DNA of 64,000 nt from assembly GCA_023213315.1 (NCBI GenBank), contig JAKCPI010016540.1, positions 109,326 through 173,325 on the forward strand. Reading direction: 5' to 3'. Positions 43,011 through 54,774 of this stretch are shown in pieces. Position numbers and translations under genes: made by a program. How positions within the stretch are numbered: position 1 is the first letter of the stretch; the number at the start of each line of letters is the position of its first letter. The stretch is from Euborellia annulipes. Its lineage: Eukaryota; Arthropoda; Insecta; Dermaptera; Anisolabididae. The notes below the pieces were generated by a model. It was not told the origin of the DNA and did not search any database. It was given only the letters and a program-made list of their open reading frames with translations.

Positions 43011-43501
43011 AGAATAAAATAATATAAAAAAAAAATTAAAAACAACGCTTTTATAAATGTACTAAAAAGAGAAAAATAATTATGTATAATTTCTTTAAAA
43101 TTATATTAAAAATTAATATATGTTACTAAAACTAAAAGCGTTGGGCGCGGGATTTGCAAATTTTAATTGTATAAATAGGCCTATTATATGTTTTATGAAT
43201 ATATTTTCATACCATAGACTTGGCGGGTAGTTAGGCAAAACAGTTTGAAGTGACTCAAATGTTCTAGTTAAATTATTTTATTTTTATTTTTTGATTCATG
43301 TATCGGTGAATTAAGGTTAGTTGATCCTCTGCAATGCAATTTGCAAGAGATTGTTAATTTGCGCGCCCAACGCTTTTAGTTTTAGTAACATATATTAATT
43401 TTTAATATAATTTTAAAGAAATTATACATAATTATTTTTCTCTTTTTAGTACATTTATAAAAGCGTTGTTTTTAAATTTTTTTTTTTATATTATTTTATT
43501 T
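43011..43501. repeat. Long inverted repeat, arms about 140 bp
   Basis: Left arm 43011-43155 and right arm 43361-43501 are almost perfect reverse complements, sharing AACAACGCTTTTATAAATGT and CTAAAAGCGTTGGGCGCG. A 205-bp spacer separates them. A 325-bp satellite begins about 80 bp to the right. Confidence 0.9.
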
Positions 43502-43582
43502 AACTCTTTTTAGTTTTTGTAATAAAATATTAATACGGATGAGTTATATACATATACACGATACAATAAGACAATTTGTATT

Positions 43583-45070
43583 TTAAAAGAAGAGAAATTT
43601 TAGATTATAAATTTCACCCCCTCTTTTTTGTGATAGGCCGAAATTAATTGACCTACAAAGATGAGACACATCAAATATTGCATTGTCACGGGAGTTACAT
43701 ACGTGAATAAAATTTCAAAGCTCTAGATTAACTAGAACTGGTCGTAATTTCAATCCGCAACTTTGTCGGCCCAAACAATGGAAATGTGATTAATTGGCCG
43801 CTAATCTCAATTTAATTAATTTTTAATTATTTTGAATAGCACATTTTGTAGAGTAAAGTCTATTTAACACCTCTGCTAATGCTCAAAACTCTAAATTAAT
43901 TATAAATAGGAGAAATTTTGATTATAATACTTCCCCCCCCCACTTTTTTGATCGGCCGCCATTTTGTAATTAATTCACCTACAAAGATGAGACACATCAA
44001 ATATTGCATTGTCACGGGAGTTACATACGTGTATAAAATTTCAAAGCTCTAGGTTAAGTAGAACTGGTCGTAATTTCAATCACTAACTTTGTCGGACCGA
44101 ACAATGGAAATGTGATTAATTGGCCGCTAATCTCAATTTAATTAATTTTTAATTATTTTGAATAGCACATTTTGTAGAGTAAAGTCTATTTAACACCTCT
44201 GCTAATGCTCAAAACTCTAAATTAATTATAAATAGGAGAAATTTTGATTATAATACTTCCCCCCACTTTTTTTGATCGGCCGCCATTTTGTAATTAATTC
44301 ACCTACAAAGATGAGACACATCAAATATTGCATTGTCACGGGAGTTACATACGTGAATAAAATTTCAAAGCTCTAGGTTAAGTAAAACTGGTCGTAATTT
44401 CAATCCGCAACTTTGTCGGACCGAACAATGGAAATGTGATTAATTGGCCGCCATTTTGAATTTTTTGAATTTTTAATAATTTTGATTACCACATTTTTTA
44501 GAGTAAAGTCTATTTAACACCTCTGCCAATGCTCAAAACTCTAACTTAATTATAAATAGGAGAAATTTTGTTTATAAAGTTTTACCCCCACTTTTTTTAA
44601 TCGGCCGCCATTTTGTAATTAATTCACCTACAAAGATGAGGCATATCAAATATTGCATTGTCACGGGAGTTACATATGTGTATAAAATTTCAAAGCTCTA
44701 GGTTAAGTAGAACTAGTCGTAATTTCAATCGATAACTTTGTCGGACCGAACAATGGAAACGTGATTAATTGGCCGCCATTTTGAATTTTTTGAATTTTTA
44801 ATAATTTTGAATAGCACATTTTTTAGAGTAAAGTCTATTTAACACCTCTGCCAATGCTCGAAACTCTAACTTAATTATAAATAGGAGAAATTTTGATTAT
44901 AATATTTTACCCCCACTTTTTTTGATCGGTCGCCAATTGGAAATTAATTGACTTACAAAGATGAGACACATCAAATATTGCATTGTCACGGGAGTTTCAT
45001 ACGTGTATAAAATTTCAAAGCTCTAGGTTAAGTAGAAGTGGTCGAAATTTCGATTTGCAAATTTGTCGGA
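43583..45070 (+). repeat. Tandem satellite, ~325-bp monomer, about 4.6 copies
   Basis: The landmark ACCTACAAAGATGAGACACA (or close variants) occurs at 43651, 43977, 44301, 44626 and 44951: spacings of 326, 324, 325 and 325 bp. Each monomer has GCATTGTCACGGGAGTTACA, a C run before a CACTTTTTTTGATCGG-type block, and GAGTAAAGTCTATTTAACAC. Middle monomers are the most alike; outer ones drift. No open frame. ATAAAAGCGTTGT, a piece of the neighbouring inverted repeat, reappears just past the array at 45092, so array and inverted repeat may belong to one element. Confidence 0.9.
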
Positions 45071-45199
45071 AAAACAGGAAAGCAAGTTAATAAAAGCGTT
45101 GTAAAAATATTTAATATTTTTTTCAAGATTTTTGTAGTTAAGTTATTTTTTGTCTTCACTACAATCATTATTATGAATAATACACTATTTTTTGTAAAA

Positions 45200-46350
45200 A
45201 TTTGAACGCTGCTAGCGCCCCTTTCTTTAATGCGCCCGGGGCCATCGCCCCCTCGCCCCCCCCTTGTTTCGGCACTGAGAATAAGATAAAATTTAAAAAT
45301 CAGAACTCTTTGGAGTTGGGAATTCTTCAAATGGTACCACTGCAATTAATTTACTAGTAACATTAAGTATTAATGATATTTTAAAAAATATATATAATTT
45401 TCTTATATAATTATATTTAATGTAAATTGTTTAAAAACAAATTTTAGGTTAATTTGTATTAAGAATTAGCTCTAAACTTTTTCACAAAATGGACTTGCCC
45501 CATGGGAAGTGCACTTTCAAAATAATATTGTATAATTATATAATAAAATATTTCAATTTAAAAAAATATTGTCTTCCTTGAAAAATGAGGCTTTAATTTC
45601 TCATTTCAATTTTTTCTTTCCTATAATACATTTCCAACGTCACAGCAAATGATATTAAAAAAAAATTCCTCAAAATTGAAAAAGAATACGGATCAGGATT
45701 CGTTTTGGCCATTAATTTCCCAATAGAGATCAAATTTAAAACACACTCTAATTTATTTTTCTTATTGTTATATTAAAAATGATTCGAATTAATGAATTGT
45801 AGTGATTTGTTCCAAAACAACAACAACATGATTTTTGTTCTTCGAGATTTCTTTTATTCAAGAAACAAAACGAGGCCTTTTTTTCAGCGGCTTCCCTACT
45901 GAGCAGTCTTTATGTCCAAAAAAAAAGGACAGGGCCTTCGTGGGGATCTATTTGCAAATCGGCATTTTCCAAAAGGAATGCAAGTTTTGAAAAAGAAAGA
46001 AAAAACAAAAAATATTCTCTGAACCAGAACACCCCAAAGTGATTATGATACAATCAAAGTTCCTTTTCTTTGAAAAAAAGGAGGAAATTAAAAAAATATA
46101 TATTAATTTAATTAAATAAAAATAATTTTAAAATTTTTAGTGAAATGTTATTGTTTCTAAACAAAGGATGAGGAAATACAGTAGAAACCCGATTATTATT
46201 ATATAACAGCTTGAGAAAAGGAGATCTATTTATAAGAAAAATGGTAATCTAAAACTGTTACACTAAAATCTTTCATATTTTGTTAAAGACTCCTATTATG
46301 GAGTCTTTATTAGGCCACTAACACCCCTCTTTGATTGGAAAAATATTAAT
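45200..46350. other. AT-rich interval with one MITE-like end
   Basis: GCGCCCCTTTCTTTAATGCG to TTTCGGCACTGA (45213-45279) has the look of a hAT end (CAGTGCCGAAAC inverted). The remaining kilobase is AT-rich without a recognised gene or family. Confidence 0.4.
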
Positions 46351-46361
46351 ATTATCATTAA

Positions 46362-46767
46362 CTAGCGGCAAAGCCTGCCTTCGGCGCTTAGCCGGTGGGC
46401 TTTGCCTCCTGGACACCTCCTCCAGTTGGCTCGGGTCCGCCTGAGGCGGACTCTCGCCTTGCCTTCTTAATTATGAAAAGAAAATTATTATTATTCCATT
46501 CCATTTCAGTGCCTGCTTGATGATTGTTTACATTCATGGAATTCACAAATGAAAAGAATACATAAATATTTCTCTATACATTTCCTATGGGAGAAATCGT
46601 AACTTTAAGATTGAATAACTCAAAAAGTTATAGGAATTTCGGGATGAAAATAATTTTCCTGTAATCCGGAGATTTATGAATATAAAATTTCATTTCAAAA
46701 TTCTAACGGGAAGTTGCCTAAATAGAGCGTGACAGACAGACGGACATTAGCGAATTATATATATAGA
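46362..46767 (-). mobile_element. Non-autonomous Helitron
   Basis: 406 bp, minus strand: starts TCTATATATATAATTCGC after an A, includes CGTCTGTCTGTCACGCTC, ATTTCTCCCATAGGAAATGT, a GC-rich 3' region (GGCGAGAGTCCGCCTCAGGC) and ends GGCTTTGCCGCTAG before a T. Correct Helitron termini (TC...CTAG) and A|T insertion context. No Rep/helicase. Confidence 0.85.
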
Positions 46768-46788
46768 TGTTTGATCCCGGAACTAAAA

Positions 46789-47235
46789 TCTATATATAAT
46801 AATTGCGGTGTGTCCGTCTGTCCGTCCGTCTGTCTGTCCGTCCGTCTGTCACGCTCTGTTTGACCTACTTCCCGTTGGAATTTTGAAACGAAATTTTGCA
46901 GTCTTATAAAGGACGTTATGGAGGGTCCAGGAAAAATACTCGGGTCCCGAAATTCCTATAACTTTTTGAGTTATTAATTCTTAAAGTTACGATTTCTCCC
47001 ATAGGAAATGTATAGAGAAATATTTAAGTATTCTTTGCAGTTGTGTATTCTTTGAATGTAAACAAATCCTCAAACAGGCACTGGATTGGAATACGTAGTA
47101 ATAATAATTTTCTATTCATAATTATGAAAAGGCGAGGGTCCGCCGCAGGCGGGCCCGAGCCAGCTGATGGGGGGTCCAGGGGGGCGTAGCCCCTTGGCTA
47201 GACGCGAAGCCCGCCGAAGGCGGGCGACGCGGCTA
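46789..47235 (+). mobile_element. Non-autonomous Helitron, opposite orientation
   Basis: Starts TCTATATATAATAATTGCGG after an A, followed by an expanded (GTCC/GTCT)n tract (46811-46850), then the same body as 46362-46767, and a 3' region with hairpin GCCCGCCGAAGGCGGGC. The terminus reads GGCTAT instead of GGCTAG, so the end is approximate. It lies head to head with its neighbour, 21 bp apart. Confidence 0.8.
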
Positions 47236-47239
47236 TAAT

Positions 47240-48200
47240 ATAATAAATCATTACCCCCTCTCCACGCCTCTCCCACATCAAAAATTTCGGACCTCCCTTA
47301 ATAAAATCATGGGACTGTCACTAAAATAGGCTATTCTCTAATGCAGACATAACATTTTAAATTTTTGAAGTTATTTTAAAAAAATTTAATTGGTAAACAA
47401 ACTAGTTATTAAAAAAAAATAAAACAAGGTTTTCATATTTGCACCTCTTCCTCTATACCTAAGAGAAAGTAAAAATAGATTTTTTTTTTTAAACATTCCA
47501 TTGTTAATTTACTCAAAAGAAAGGTAGATGGTCTGATTTATAGAGTTTAAAAAAAAACTAATTTATTAAAAGAAAAAATTAAAACAAAATTTATTTGCAA
47601 ACAAAGTCAAAATTTTTAATAAAAACCTCTGTAGATAGATAATTATAATCTTTGATAAATTATTTTTTATTAGACCCTGTTCAAATGAATTGAAAAGTCT
47701 ACGGTAATTGTTTAACTACAGTAATAGATTAAAAACACTACTTTCTCTCTCTCTATATTTCATATATAGGGTAAGAGAAAGTAAAAAAACACAGGTTCGG
47801 AAAGAAGAGCTTCAATGAGAACCAGAAGCGTGGCTTCTCTATTTAAAACCAACGCGTTCTAGTATTACTAAAATATTATCATAAATGTCTTGAATTTTCA
47901 CTCGTGTGTCTTGACGATTCGAAACACAAGAAGGTAGGATCAGGTGTCGAGAGATGTGTGCTTGTGACTATACACACACACACACATATGTCTCACCGTC
48001 ATCGAAGTCGAAATTGGTTGGACCACCTCGGAAAAAGTAGGCAGAATTTATAAGAAAAAAATTATCTGTATGTTAAAGAAAAGGAAATCAACTTATAGGA
48101 GTAGTCATGAAATAAATCTTCTAATAAGGAAAACATTTTGATTTTAATTAGATAATGTTATCAGCAGTTTTGCAAGTTATTTGCATCGAATAGATTTTTT
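47240..48200. other. AT-rich interval, nothing recognised
   Basis: Scraps of the X terminus (AGAGAAAGTAAAAA) at 47460-47475 and 47765-47790, and a short (CA)n at 47971-47985. No gene supported. Confidence 0.5.
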
Positions 48201-48204
48201 TATT

Positions 48205-49561
48205 TTCTCTTACCCTATACATGAAATATATAGAGAGAGAAAGTATTGCGATCGTGTCAAAAATTCATGTTTTGAGGTCCTATTCATTTGAATAAGATAT
48301 TGATATTCATGAATACCTCAATTCGGATTTTACTAAACACTAAACTACTCACATATTTGTTAAATATAATTTTATATAATATATATAGTTCGATTGAACT
48401 GAAAAATACGATTGACAAATAAATATGAAATGAAAAAGAATTATGAACAGATTTATGCTGAGGAACTTTGACAGATGAAACAATTTAATCTATCCCTATT
48501 CGTTCTATTAATTATGTATTTTTTGAGGTAATTTTAAGCAATAAAAAGATTCTAAAAAAATAAATTTCTAGTTTTATTGTAATTTGAAATTAATTTAGTC
48601 CTTTGTGGACGAAAACAAAGGAAATGCTTAAAGTTTTAGGAAAATCTGAAAAATTCTGAAAGTTCAAAGGCGATGGAAAAAATATGACCTCTATAGATCA
48701 GGACCACCCTAATATGCATACTAAGATAAGTGAGTCCCCTAATTGATCTGTCCGTCTGTATGTTTATGTGTGTGTAACGATTTTAATCATGAAGGAATTG
48801 TGCAACCGGATAAAAATTTTATATTCAAGTTAGGTACCCTCCCGGACCCACAAAATAAGGTTTTGAACAAAATCGGCCAAAAAGTACTAGTACTTTACTT
48901 ATGTACTTTTTTCGATTTTTTTCAAAATTCACTCCAACGATTTTGATAAAAATTCAAAAATCAATTATTTTTTACTTGCTCTTTAAAATGTATATTGCTG
49001 GCCAGATGGTTAAATAATCCATTTAGGATTTTCCAAGGCCAAGAAATTAATAAGAAAAAAAATGTATATTCTCATTTTGCCCTTGAAATCTTTTGAAGTA
49101 CACTTTACTCTTGTACTTCATAGGAAACATTTCAGATTTTTCAAATTCACCTTTCGGCTCTTCATTCCATAGAGCCAATGTTAAATCTCTATGGGGAATT
49201 TGCATGTTGATTTCGATTCAAAAGGGGCTTTAGAACTTTTTACACATTTAAAAAAAAATTTTCCATTTCTTATGTAATTTTGTATTTATTTAAAATATCC
49301 AAATATGAGATTAAAATTTTGAAAAATAATCATAATTTCACACAGTCAACATTTAAAATAAACAGAGCCTATGGAAATTTTGAATTAATTGATTTTTTTT
49401 TTACTTTTTACTTATGAATTGGAAGTGGTCAAGTTTGAAACTAAGCTGCTATGGGAAACGAAATATATCTCGGCACAAAAAATCTGGTGTGATCAGCACG
49501 GTACACAACTTTCTCTTATCGAAAGGTAAGTTGTGTGATGTGCGCCATTCACACCAGTTTT
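48205..49561 (+). repeat. Repeat X, rearranged, with terminal snap-back
   Basis: X 5' end at 48205-48285, an unrelated interval (48286-48740), then X body 48740-49300 and the snap-back at 49480-49561 (AAAATCTGGTGTGATCAGCA ... GCGCCATTCACACCAGTTTT). A small duplication near 49000-49080 repeats the AAAATGTATATT block. Confidence 0.65.
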
Positions 49562-49650
49562 TTTTCTTTTTTATATGTTTTAAGATCTTTTTTGGCATCT
49601 AAAACCATTTAGAACCAATCCCTATTTATTTCAATTGATTGTTAGCAAAT
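49562..49650 (-). repeat. SINE tail fragment
   Basis: TTTTTGGCATCTAAAACCAT matches the conserved SINE tail at 34475. The tRNA-like head is missing. Confidence 0.5.
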
Positions 49651-49799
49651 TCATTTGAAAACTAAATAATACAGTATTATTTTAACAAATTAATGAAATT
49701 TTTTTAAAAATAAGTGAGTGGGTGTATTTATTACTATAAGCCAGATATGATATAGGACCTATTAATTTTCTGAAGCGAAATTTAGGAAAAATTGCAGTA

Positions 49800-49886
49800 A
49801 ATGATTAAGGAAAGGCGAGGGTCCTCCGCAGGCGGGAGGATGCGAAGATCTCTACTAGGCGCGCACCCCGGTGAAGGCGCGTCTAG
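49800..49886 (+). mobile_element. Helitron 3' end
   Basis: AAAGGCGAGGGTCCTCCGCA at the left, then GGTGAAGGCGCGTCTAG|T at the terminus, like the 3' part of 46789-47235. Confidence 0.6.
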
Positions 49887-50689
49887 TTATTTAGACATTT
49901 ATTGAGTGCTCATTTGCCTAGTTAGCTTCACATTCTGGATAATTTTTGATAAGAACATTGATATCTCTAATTTTGTAATTATAATCGTTAAATTATTTCT
50001 TAAATTATTGAGGAGTTCAGATAGTGAATGCTGGTGGCTGGTGACACCAATGGACATCTGAACATCCTCATCTCCATATCGTTTAGCTTATTTTTTGACG
50101 GCCTTTGTCTCAAAACAATCGATTATTTCAAATGATTTCACTTTCTGGCATTTTGTTGATGTTTAACATCAGATGTTATACATATAATTAATAAATAGAT
50201 CTAATAATAATGAATTTCCAAAAATTTTATAATTGACAGCTTATATATATGTGTGTAAATATTCACACTGACTATGAAAGGAAAAATGTTAATTTAGGTT
50301 ATAAAATGATCGACTAAATGAAACCTGGAGGGACCTGAAAGGACCCATAACCACTTGAAAGGGATCGAGTTGTTTGGTTCGGCCACCCAAAAGCGCCCGT
50401 TCCAATAAATCCCCCAAATGATAATGAAAAAAAAAAAAAATATTCTTTTGAGAGATTTTAAAAATGAGAGCTCTTTAGGGATGCTTTTTATGAGTGTGTT
50501 TTAAGGATCGATAATTTGTCTTACCCCAACCAAACAACATCTATAAATGTTTTTTTTTTTTTTTTTTTTTCAAATTCCCATATATAAAATATTTGAAATT
50601 AAACAAATTATATTCTATATATAATATATACTGTATATACATAAATATTTTCAATATATGAAATTTGAGAAAATATTAAAAACACCATT

Positions 50690-51250
50690 TACCTCTATAT
50701 ATGTTAATATATAGAGAGAGAAAGTATTGAATTCATGTCATAAATTCGATGTCGGGATTTTGATGGATATACACGTTTTGCGGTCACCTGAATCCAAAAA
50801 AGTGGTTTTCGTGACATGGTCTGTGTGTGTTCAATTTTAAGCATGAAAGAATTGAGCTATAAGGTTGAAATTTTATATATAAGTTAAACACCTCCGGGAG
50901 CGTGAAAATAAGCTTTTAATCAAAATCCGCCAAAAAGTACTAGTACTTTACTGATGTACTTTTTCAGTTTTTTTTTTCGATTTTCTCAAAATTCGCTTTA
51001 ACGATTTTGATTAAAATTCAAAAATCAATTATTTTTTCGATGCTCTTTCAAATGTATATTCTCATTTGCCCTCAAAATTGTTTGAAGCGCACTTTACTCT
51101 TGTACTTCATAGGAAAGATAGGAGAAATGGTTGTCATGGTAACAAAATATAAATATTTTCCCCATGTTTATAAATTTTATTATATCTTGAATTCTAATAT
51201 ATTGGCGGAAACTAAACATATGTCGAAACGAAAAATCTGATGTGACAAGA
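50690..51250 (+). repeat. Repeat X, nearly complete
   Basis: From ATATATAGAGAGAGAAAGTA to AAAAATCTGATGTGACAAG, all X blocks in order. The snap-back is cut after its first arm, where other sequence begins. Confidence 0.75.
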
Positions 51251-51269
51251 AACATATTTATTATTTTAC

Positions 51270-51425
51270 TAGTATTCTATCGGTCCCCAAATCCCCGAGA
51301 ATCGAACCCGGGATGTCCTGATTATCCGTGTGCTTTGACCCGCCTTCCGGTTTTCCTAAAACTCGTATTTTCTTATATATGCAGTTCGCATTGCAATTCA
51401 TCCATCTATCGAGTGAAAAATCTTT
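51270..51425 (-). repeat. tRNA-derived SINE
   Basis: Minus strand: AAGGCGGGTCAAAGCACACG and B box GGGTTCGATTCTC. The plus-strand ATATGCAGTTCGCATTGCAA resembles ATATGCAGTTAGTCGTGCAA of the SINE pair at 58150-58600. Confidence 0.6.
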
Positions 51426-51489
51426 ATAAAAAAGTAAAAATGTCGTAAGCCTCTAGTGAGACAAAAAACTTGGTCATCTCTAATGGCGA

Positions 51490-51706
51490 TGACTCATTGG
51501 CGAAGGAACTGGGGGTGGGCCAAGGGTACATTCAAAATCACTAGCAAATTTTTTAAAATTTTAATTTTATTAAAAATGTGATTTTATTTAAAATTTTTAA
51601 AGCTTATTTATAGTGGATTTCTTTTATACTATTTGAACATATTAAATTATTAAAAAAAAAAAATTTTTGCCCCCCCCCCTGATTCAAATTCGTTCCGGCT
51701 CCCCTC
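51490..51706 (+). mobile_element. Z-family MITE, internally deleted
   Basis: Left end CATTGGCGAAGGAACTGGG joined directly to internal Z sequence and the right end TTCGTTCCGGCTCCCCT. Confidence 0.7.
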
Positions 51707-51899
51707 CTAACACTCTCATCACTATAAGCAACAAAACCGTTTAGCGGAGTAGAGTTAAACGGATATAATAATTTTGTGAATATGTTTATTTGTTGATAGG
51801 TCAAACATCCAAATACCCCGGATAAATGAAGCCAGGATCTGGGATTTCTAATTATTTTCTGTGGGTCGAAAAAAAAAATCAATTTTAAAATTATTTATT

Positions 51900-52600
51900 C
51901 CTTTAAATTTGACAGAAAATACACAAAAGCAGGTTAGATTCATTTTAACTCAATTTTTCAAATAGCAACAGGCGTTACTAACTTCTTTTATTTTGTACTT
52001 GACAAGGGCGCATTCCGATCCCCTGCAAGAGAGTAAAGCCCCTCCTCTCTTGCCATAGCTCATAACAATGTTTTCTAATTCACAATTTGTCTCGAAATGT
52101 CTAAAAATGAATATTTACCAAATATTTATTGCTTAAGCGAAATTAAGTTATTCTTTGAAGGTAACCTGCCTAACTTCCATTCAAATAATTTATTTCATTA
52201 TTCCGGGTAAAATACTAATACTTAAATACTTTATAAATTATTAATATAACTGCACGAAAGACACCTTTCATTAGCCATGTGGCACGAGGCTCATTACTGA
52301 CAATAAAAAATAATATACTATACACTCGGTTTTTTTATTTTTTATTTTTTTTGGTTGTAAAATATATTAAAATTTCTTTTTCATATAAATTTATGAACTT
52401 CAATTAGGTAAAATATTATTACAAAATTTAAAGATGAATAATTTTTCGGAAGAATTGTTATTTATAAATAATTTTTATTTATAAATAAAAAAAAACTTTC
52501 AATACTCATTCAGCACTTTTTATAGATTTAAAATTCAAGTTATAGATTAATTCATGAAAATTTAGAGGGAGAAATAATCTGGGACATCATTTGAGGGCAG
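51900..52600. other. AT-rich interval, nothing recognised
   Basis: No gene or shared repeat seen. Confidence 0.5.
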
Positions 52601-52602
52601 TG

Positions 52603-52840
52603 GCGTCATTTCAACTGTTTCTTGGTGGGGTAATCATTTATTTTTCTTAAAATTTACTTACAAATAGGTACTCTAATTTGGCCAAAAGATAAATTAGTTG
52701 TTTAATTTTGTACAGTTTGTATACACGTAGATATATTTTGAAAGATTTGATTTATAATAATACAAAATTTTATAAAAAATCAGAACTCTTGGGGGGGGGG
52801 GGGGGAAGAGGCATTTGGCCCCCTCAAGGTTTTGGAAGAA
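52603..52840 (+). mobile_element. Repeat V, copy 2 (hAT-like end)
   Basis: Starts CAGTGGCGTCATTTCAACTG and is colinear with 12060-12300. Ends in a poly-G run (about 52791-52805) beside GGCATTTGGCCCCC. Confidence 0.6.
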
Positions 52841-52915
52841 AATAGTAAATTCTGGGTTTAGCCCTTACATACAAACAAACTAACAAACACTCTCTCTTTA
52901 TAAATCAGTATAGAA

Positions 52916-53205
52916 CAGCGTTTTCCAAACTGTGAGGCGCGCCTCCCTAGGGAGGCGCGGACTAGTCTAAGGGGAGGCGCGAATATTGGCCACCAAGATC
53001 AATTTCCCAAATGATTGCTACGTGTAGTTTTATAAATAAAATGTAAAAAAAAAAAAAACGATTGGAGTAAGGGTTGTTAAAAAAAATGTTTTTTAAATTT
53101 ATTTTAGCTAAATTGAAGCCAAATAAATAGAAAACATTCAAAAAATAGGGTTGATTATTATTTTGATTAGGGGGAGGGTGATGAAGGGTTAATTATTTAA
53201 GAAAG
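52916..53205 (+). mobile_element. hAT MITE, CAGCGTTTTCCAAAC family, 3' truncated
   Basis: CAGCGTTTTCCAAACTGTGA then GGCGCGCCTCCCTAGGGAGG (a palindrome) and GGACTAGTCTAAGGGGAGG. The partner terminus is absent; repeat A follows directly. Confidence 0.65.
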
Positions 53206-53590
53206 AAGGCCTTGGAATATTCCAAATCACTTGTTGATATTTTTTTCCATCTCTAAAAATAGTTAGATTAGAGTAAAAGGTATTAAAAAGGGAATTGCTA
53301 TCTCCATCTATTTATTCCTATACAAGTCGAGTCGAGCGCGTGGCCGAGATGCAGGCGCCGACCTCGTGTCTTTTTCAGTTGTGTTTAAAGTGAATCAAAG
53401 TGAATAATTAATATAGTGTAATCCACCCTGACCTCACCGTCAACCAGCACACCCTCTTGAGTGTCTTATTAAAGGTAATTATTATGCATTTTATCGTTGA
53501 AAAAAAAAATGATAGAAACAAATAATTTGACTGCGAAAAACGATTCTTTTGAATATGGAATTAAATATTTTGCATTTCACTAAGGGTAGA
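53206..53590 (+). repeat. Dispersed repeat A, copy 2
   Basis: Colinear with 76-490. It lies next to a hAT MITE of the same family that follows copy 1, so the neighbourhood is a rearranged relative of the first kilobase. Confidence 0.7.
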
Positions 53591-54269
53591 GGGAGAATAT
53601 AAGCTGTTGAAAGGGCGAGGGGGAGTGTAGGTGTCATTGAAAAAAAATTAGTTTTTTATTTTTTATTTATTTATTTATTTATTTATTTTTTTACTTTTTT
53701 TTTAAAAACACTTTCTCATTCATACTCCCACTTAATATACTTTTACACAGGGGTGGATTAAGGGTTGAAAATTAAAATAAAATAAAAATTAAAATAATTA
53801 TTTATAAATGTATTCAAATTATTTTGAGAGTAATTTCGCGGTGAAGGCTGGCATTTCCTTAAAGGGAGGAGGGAGGTAGAAAGGCATTAATTAACCAGGG
53901 GGGTTAATGCCCCATCCCCTATAATTCATAAAGATATTAATGTTTTTTAATACTTTTAATAAAAAATAAGTGCATTCCGTTTGAGTTAAAATTTATATTC
54001 AATATTTAGCAAATAGGATAGTGGGGTAGAAACATTTAAATGTCATTCTAAAATTTCTTATTAGTGGGGCGGAATTAATTTTTGAAGATTTCGAAACTCT
54101 CATAAACAGACAATAATAACTCTGGAATAATAACTTAGGAACCCATCGAATCCCTTGCAGGATTTTCATTAGTTAGAAAAGTAAGATATGATTAGTCCAC
54201 TTAAAATTTTACTGGGGTGAGTTACCGCAACTTTTTGTATATAGAACTAATCTCAATTAGGATTTGAAT

Positions 54270-54548
54270 TTTTACTTTCTCTTACCTATATGTATAAGTT
54301 AATATACATATATATAAAGAGAAAGTATTGGATTCATGTCAAAAATTCGATGTCGAGATTTTGATGGATATACACGTTTTGAGGTCCCTTGAATCCAAAA
54401 AGTGGTTTTCGCGATATAGTCTGTCTGTGTGTCTGTTTGGGTTCAATTTAAAGCATGAAGGAATTGAGCTAGGAGGTTGAAATTTTATATTTAAGTTAGG
54501 TACCCCCTAGGGCGTGAAAATAAGATTTGAGAAAAATATTTTTCTTCA
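54270..54548 (+). repeat. Repeat X, 5' part
   Basis: TTTTTACTTTCTCTTACCTA through GATATACACGTTTTGAGGTC to GGGCGTGAAAATAAG, then interrupted by the FB1 dimer. The first-kilobase relative (597-630) has the same junction. Confidence 0.7.
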
Positions 54549-54737
54549 GGAATGAAAGTTAGGAAAATCTTTAAAAATATATTTTAACAGCTGACGTTTT
54601 GGCTTTGTTCAAAGCCATCCTCAGAGCTGTTAGTGGTCATCCTTGGATGACTTTGACCAAGGCCGAAACTTTAGCTATTAAAATATATTTAAAAAAAAAA
54701 ATTCCTGCTTCGTTTTTTCTAACTTTCATTCCTGATA
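54549..54737. mobile_element. FB1 inverted dimer, diverged
   Basis: AGGAATGAAAGTTAG at the left and CTAACTTTCATTCCT at the right; each arm contains a hammerhead-like core, 54586-54631 on the minus strand and about 54640-54690 on the plus strand. Left core: AACAGCT-CTGAGGA-T-GGCTTTGAACAAAGCC-AAAAC-GTC-AGCTGTT. It has the consensus CTGAGGA but A for the first G of GAAA. Confidence 0.65.
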
Positions 54738-54774
54738 TTATACGAATTCCACCAGCCATAAAATACCCTTATGC

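Noticed and set aside
43583..45070. CRISPR-like array
   Set aside because: The units are contiguous 325-bp monomers without unique spacers; this is a eukaryotic satellite.
51290..51380. Possible true tRNA gene (minus strand)
   Set aside because: B box is good but no acceptor or anticodon arm closes; it is a SINE head.
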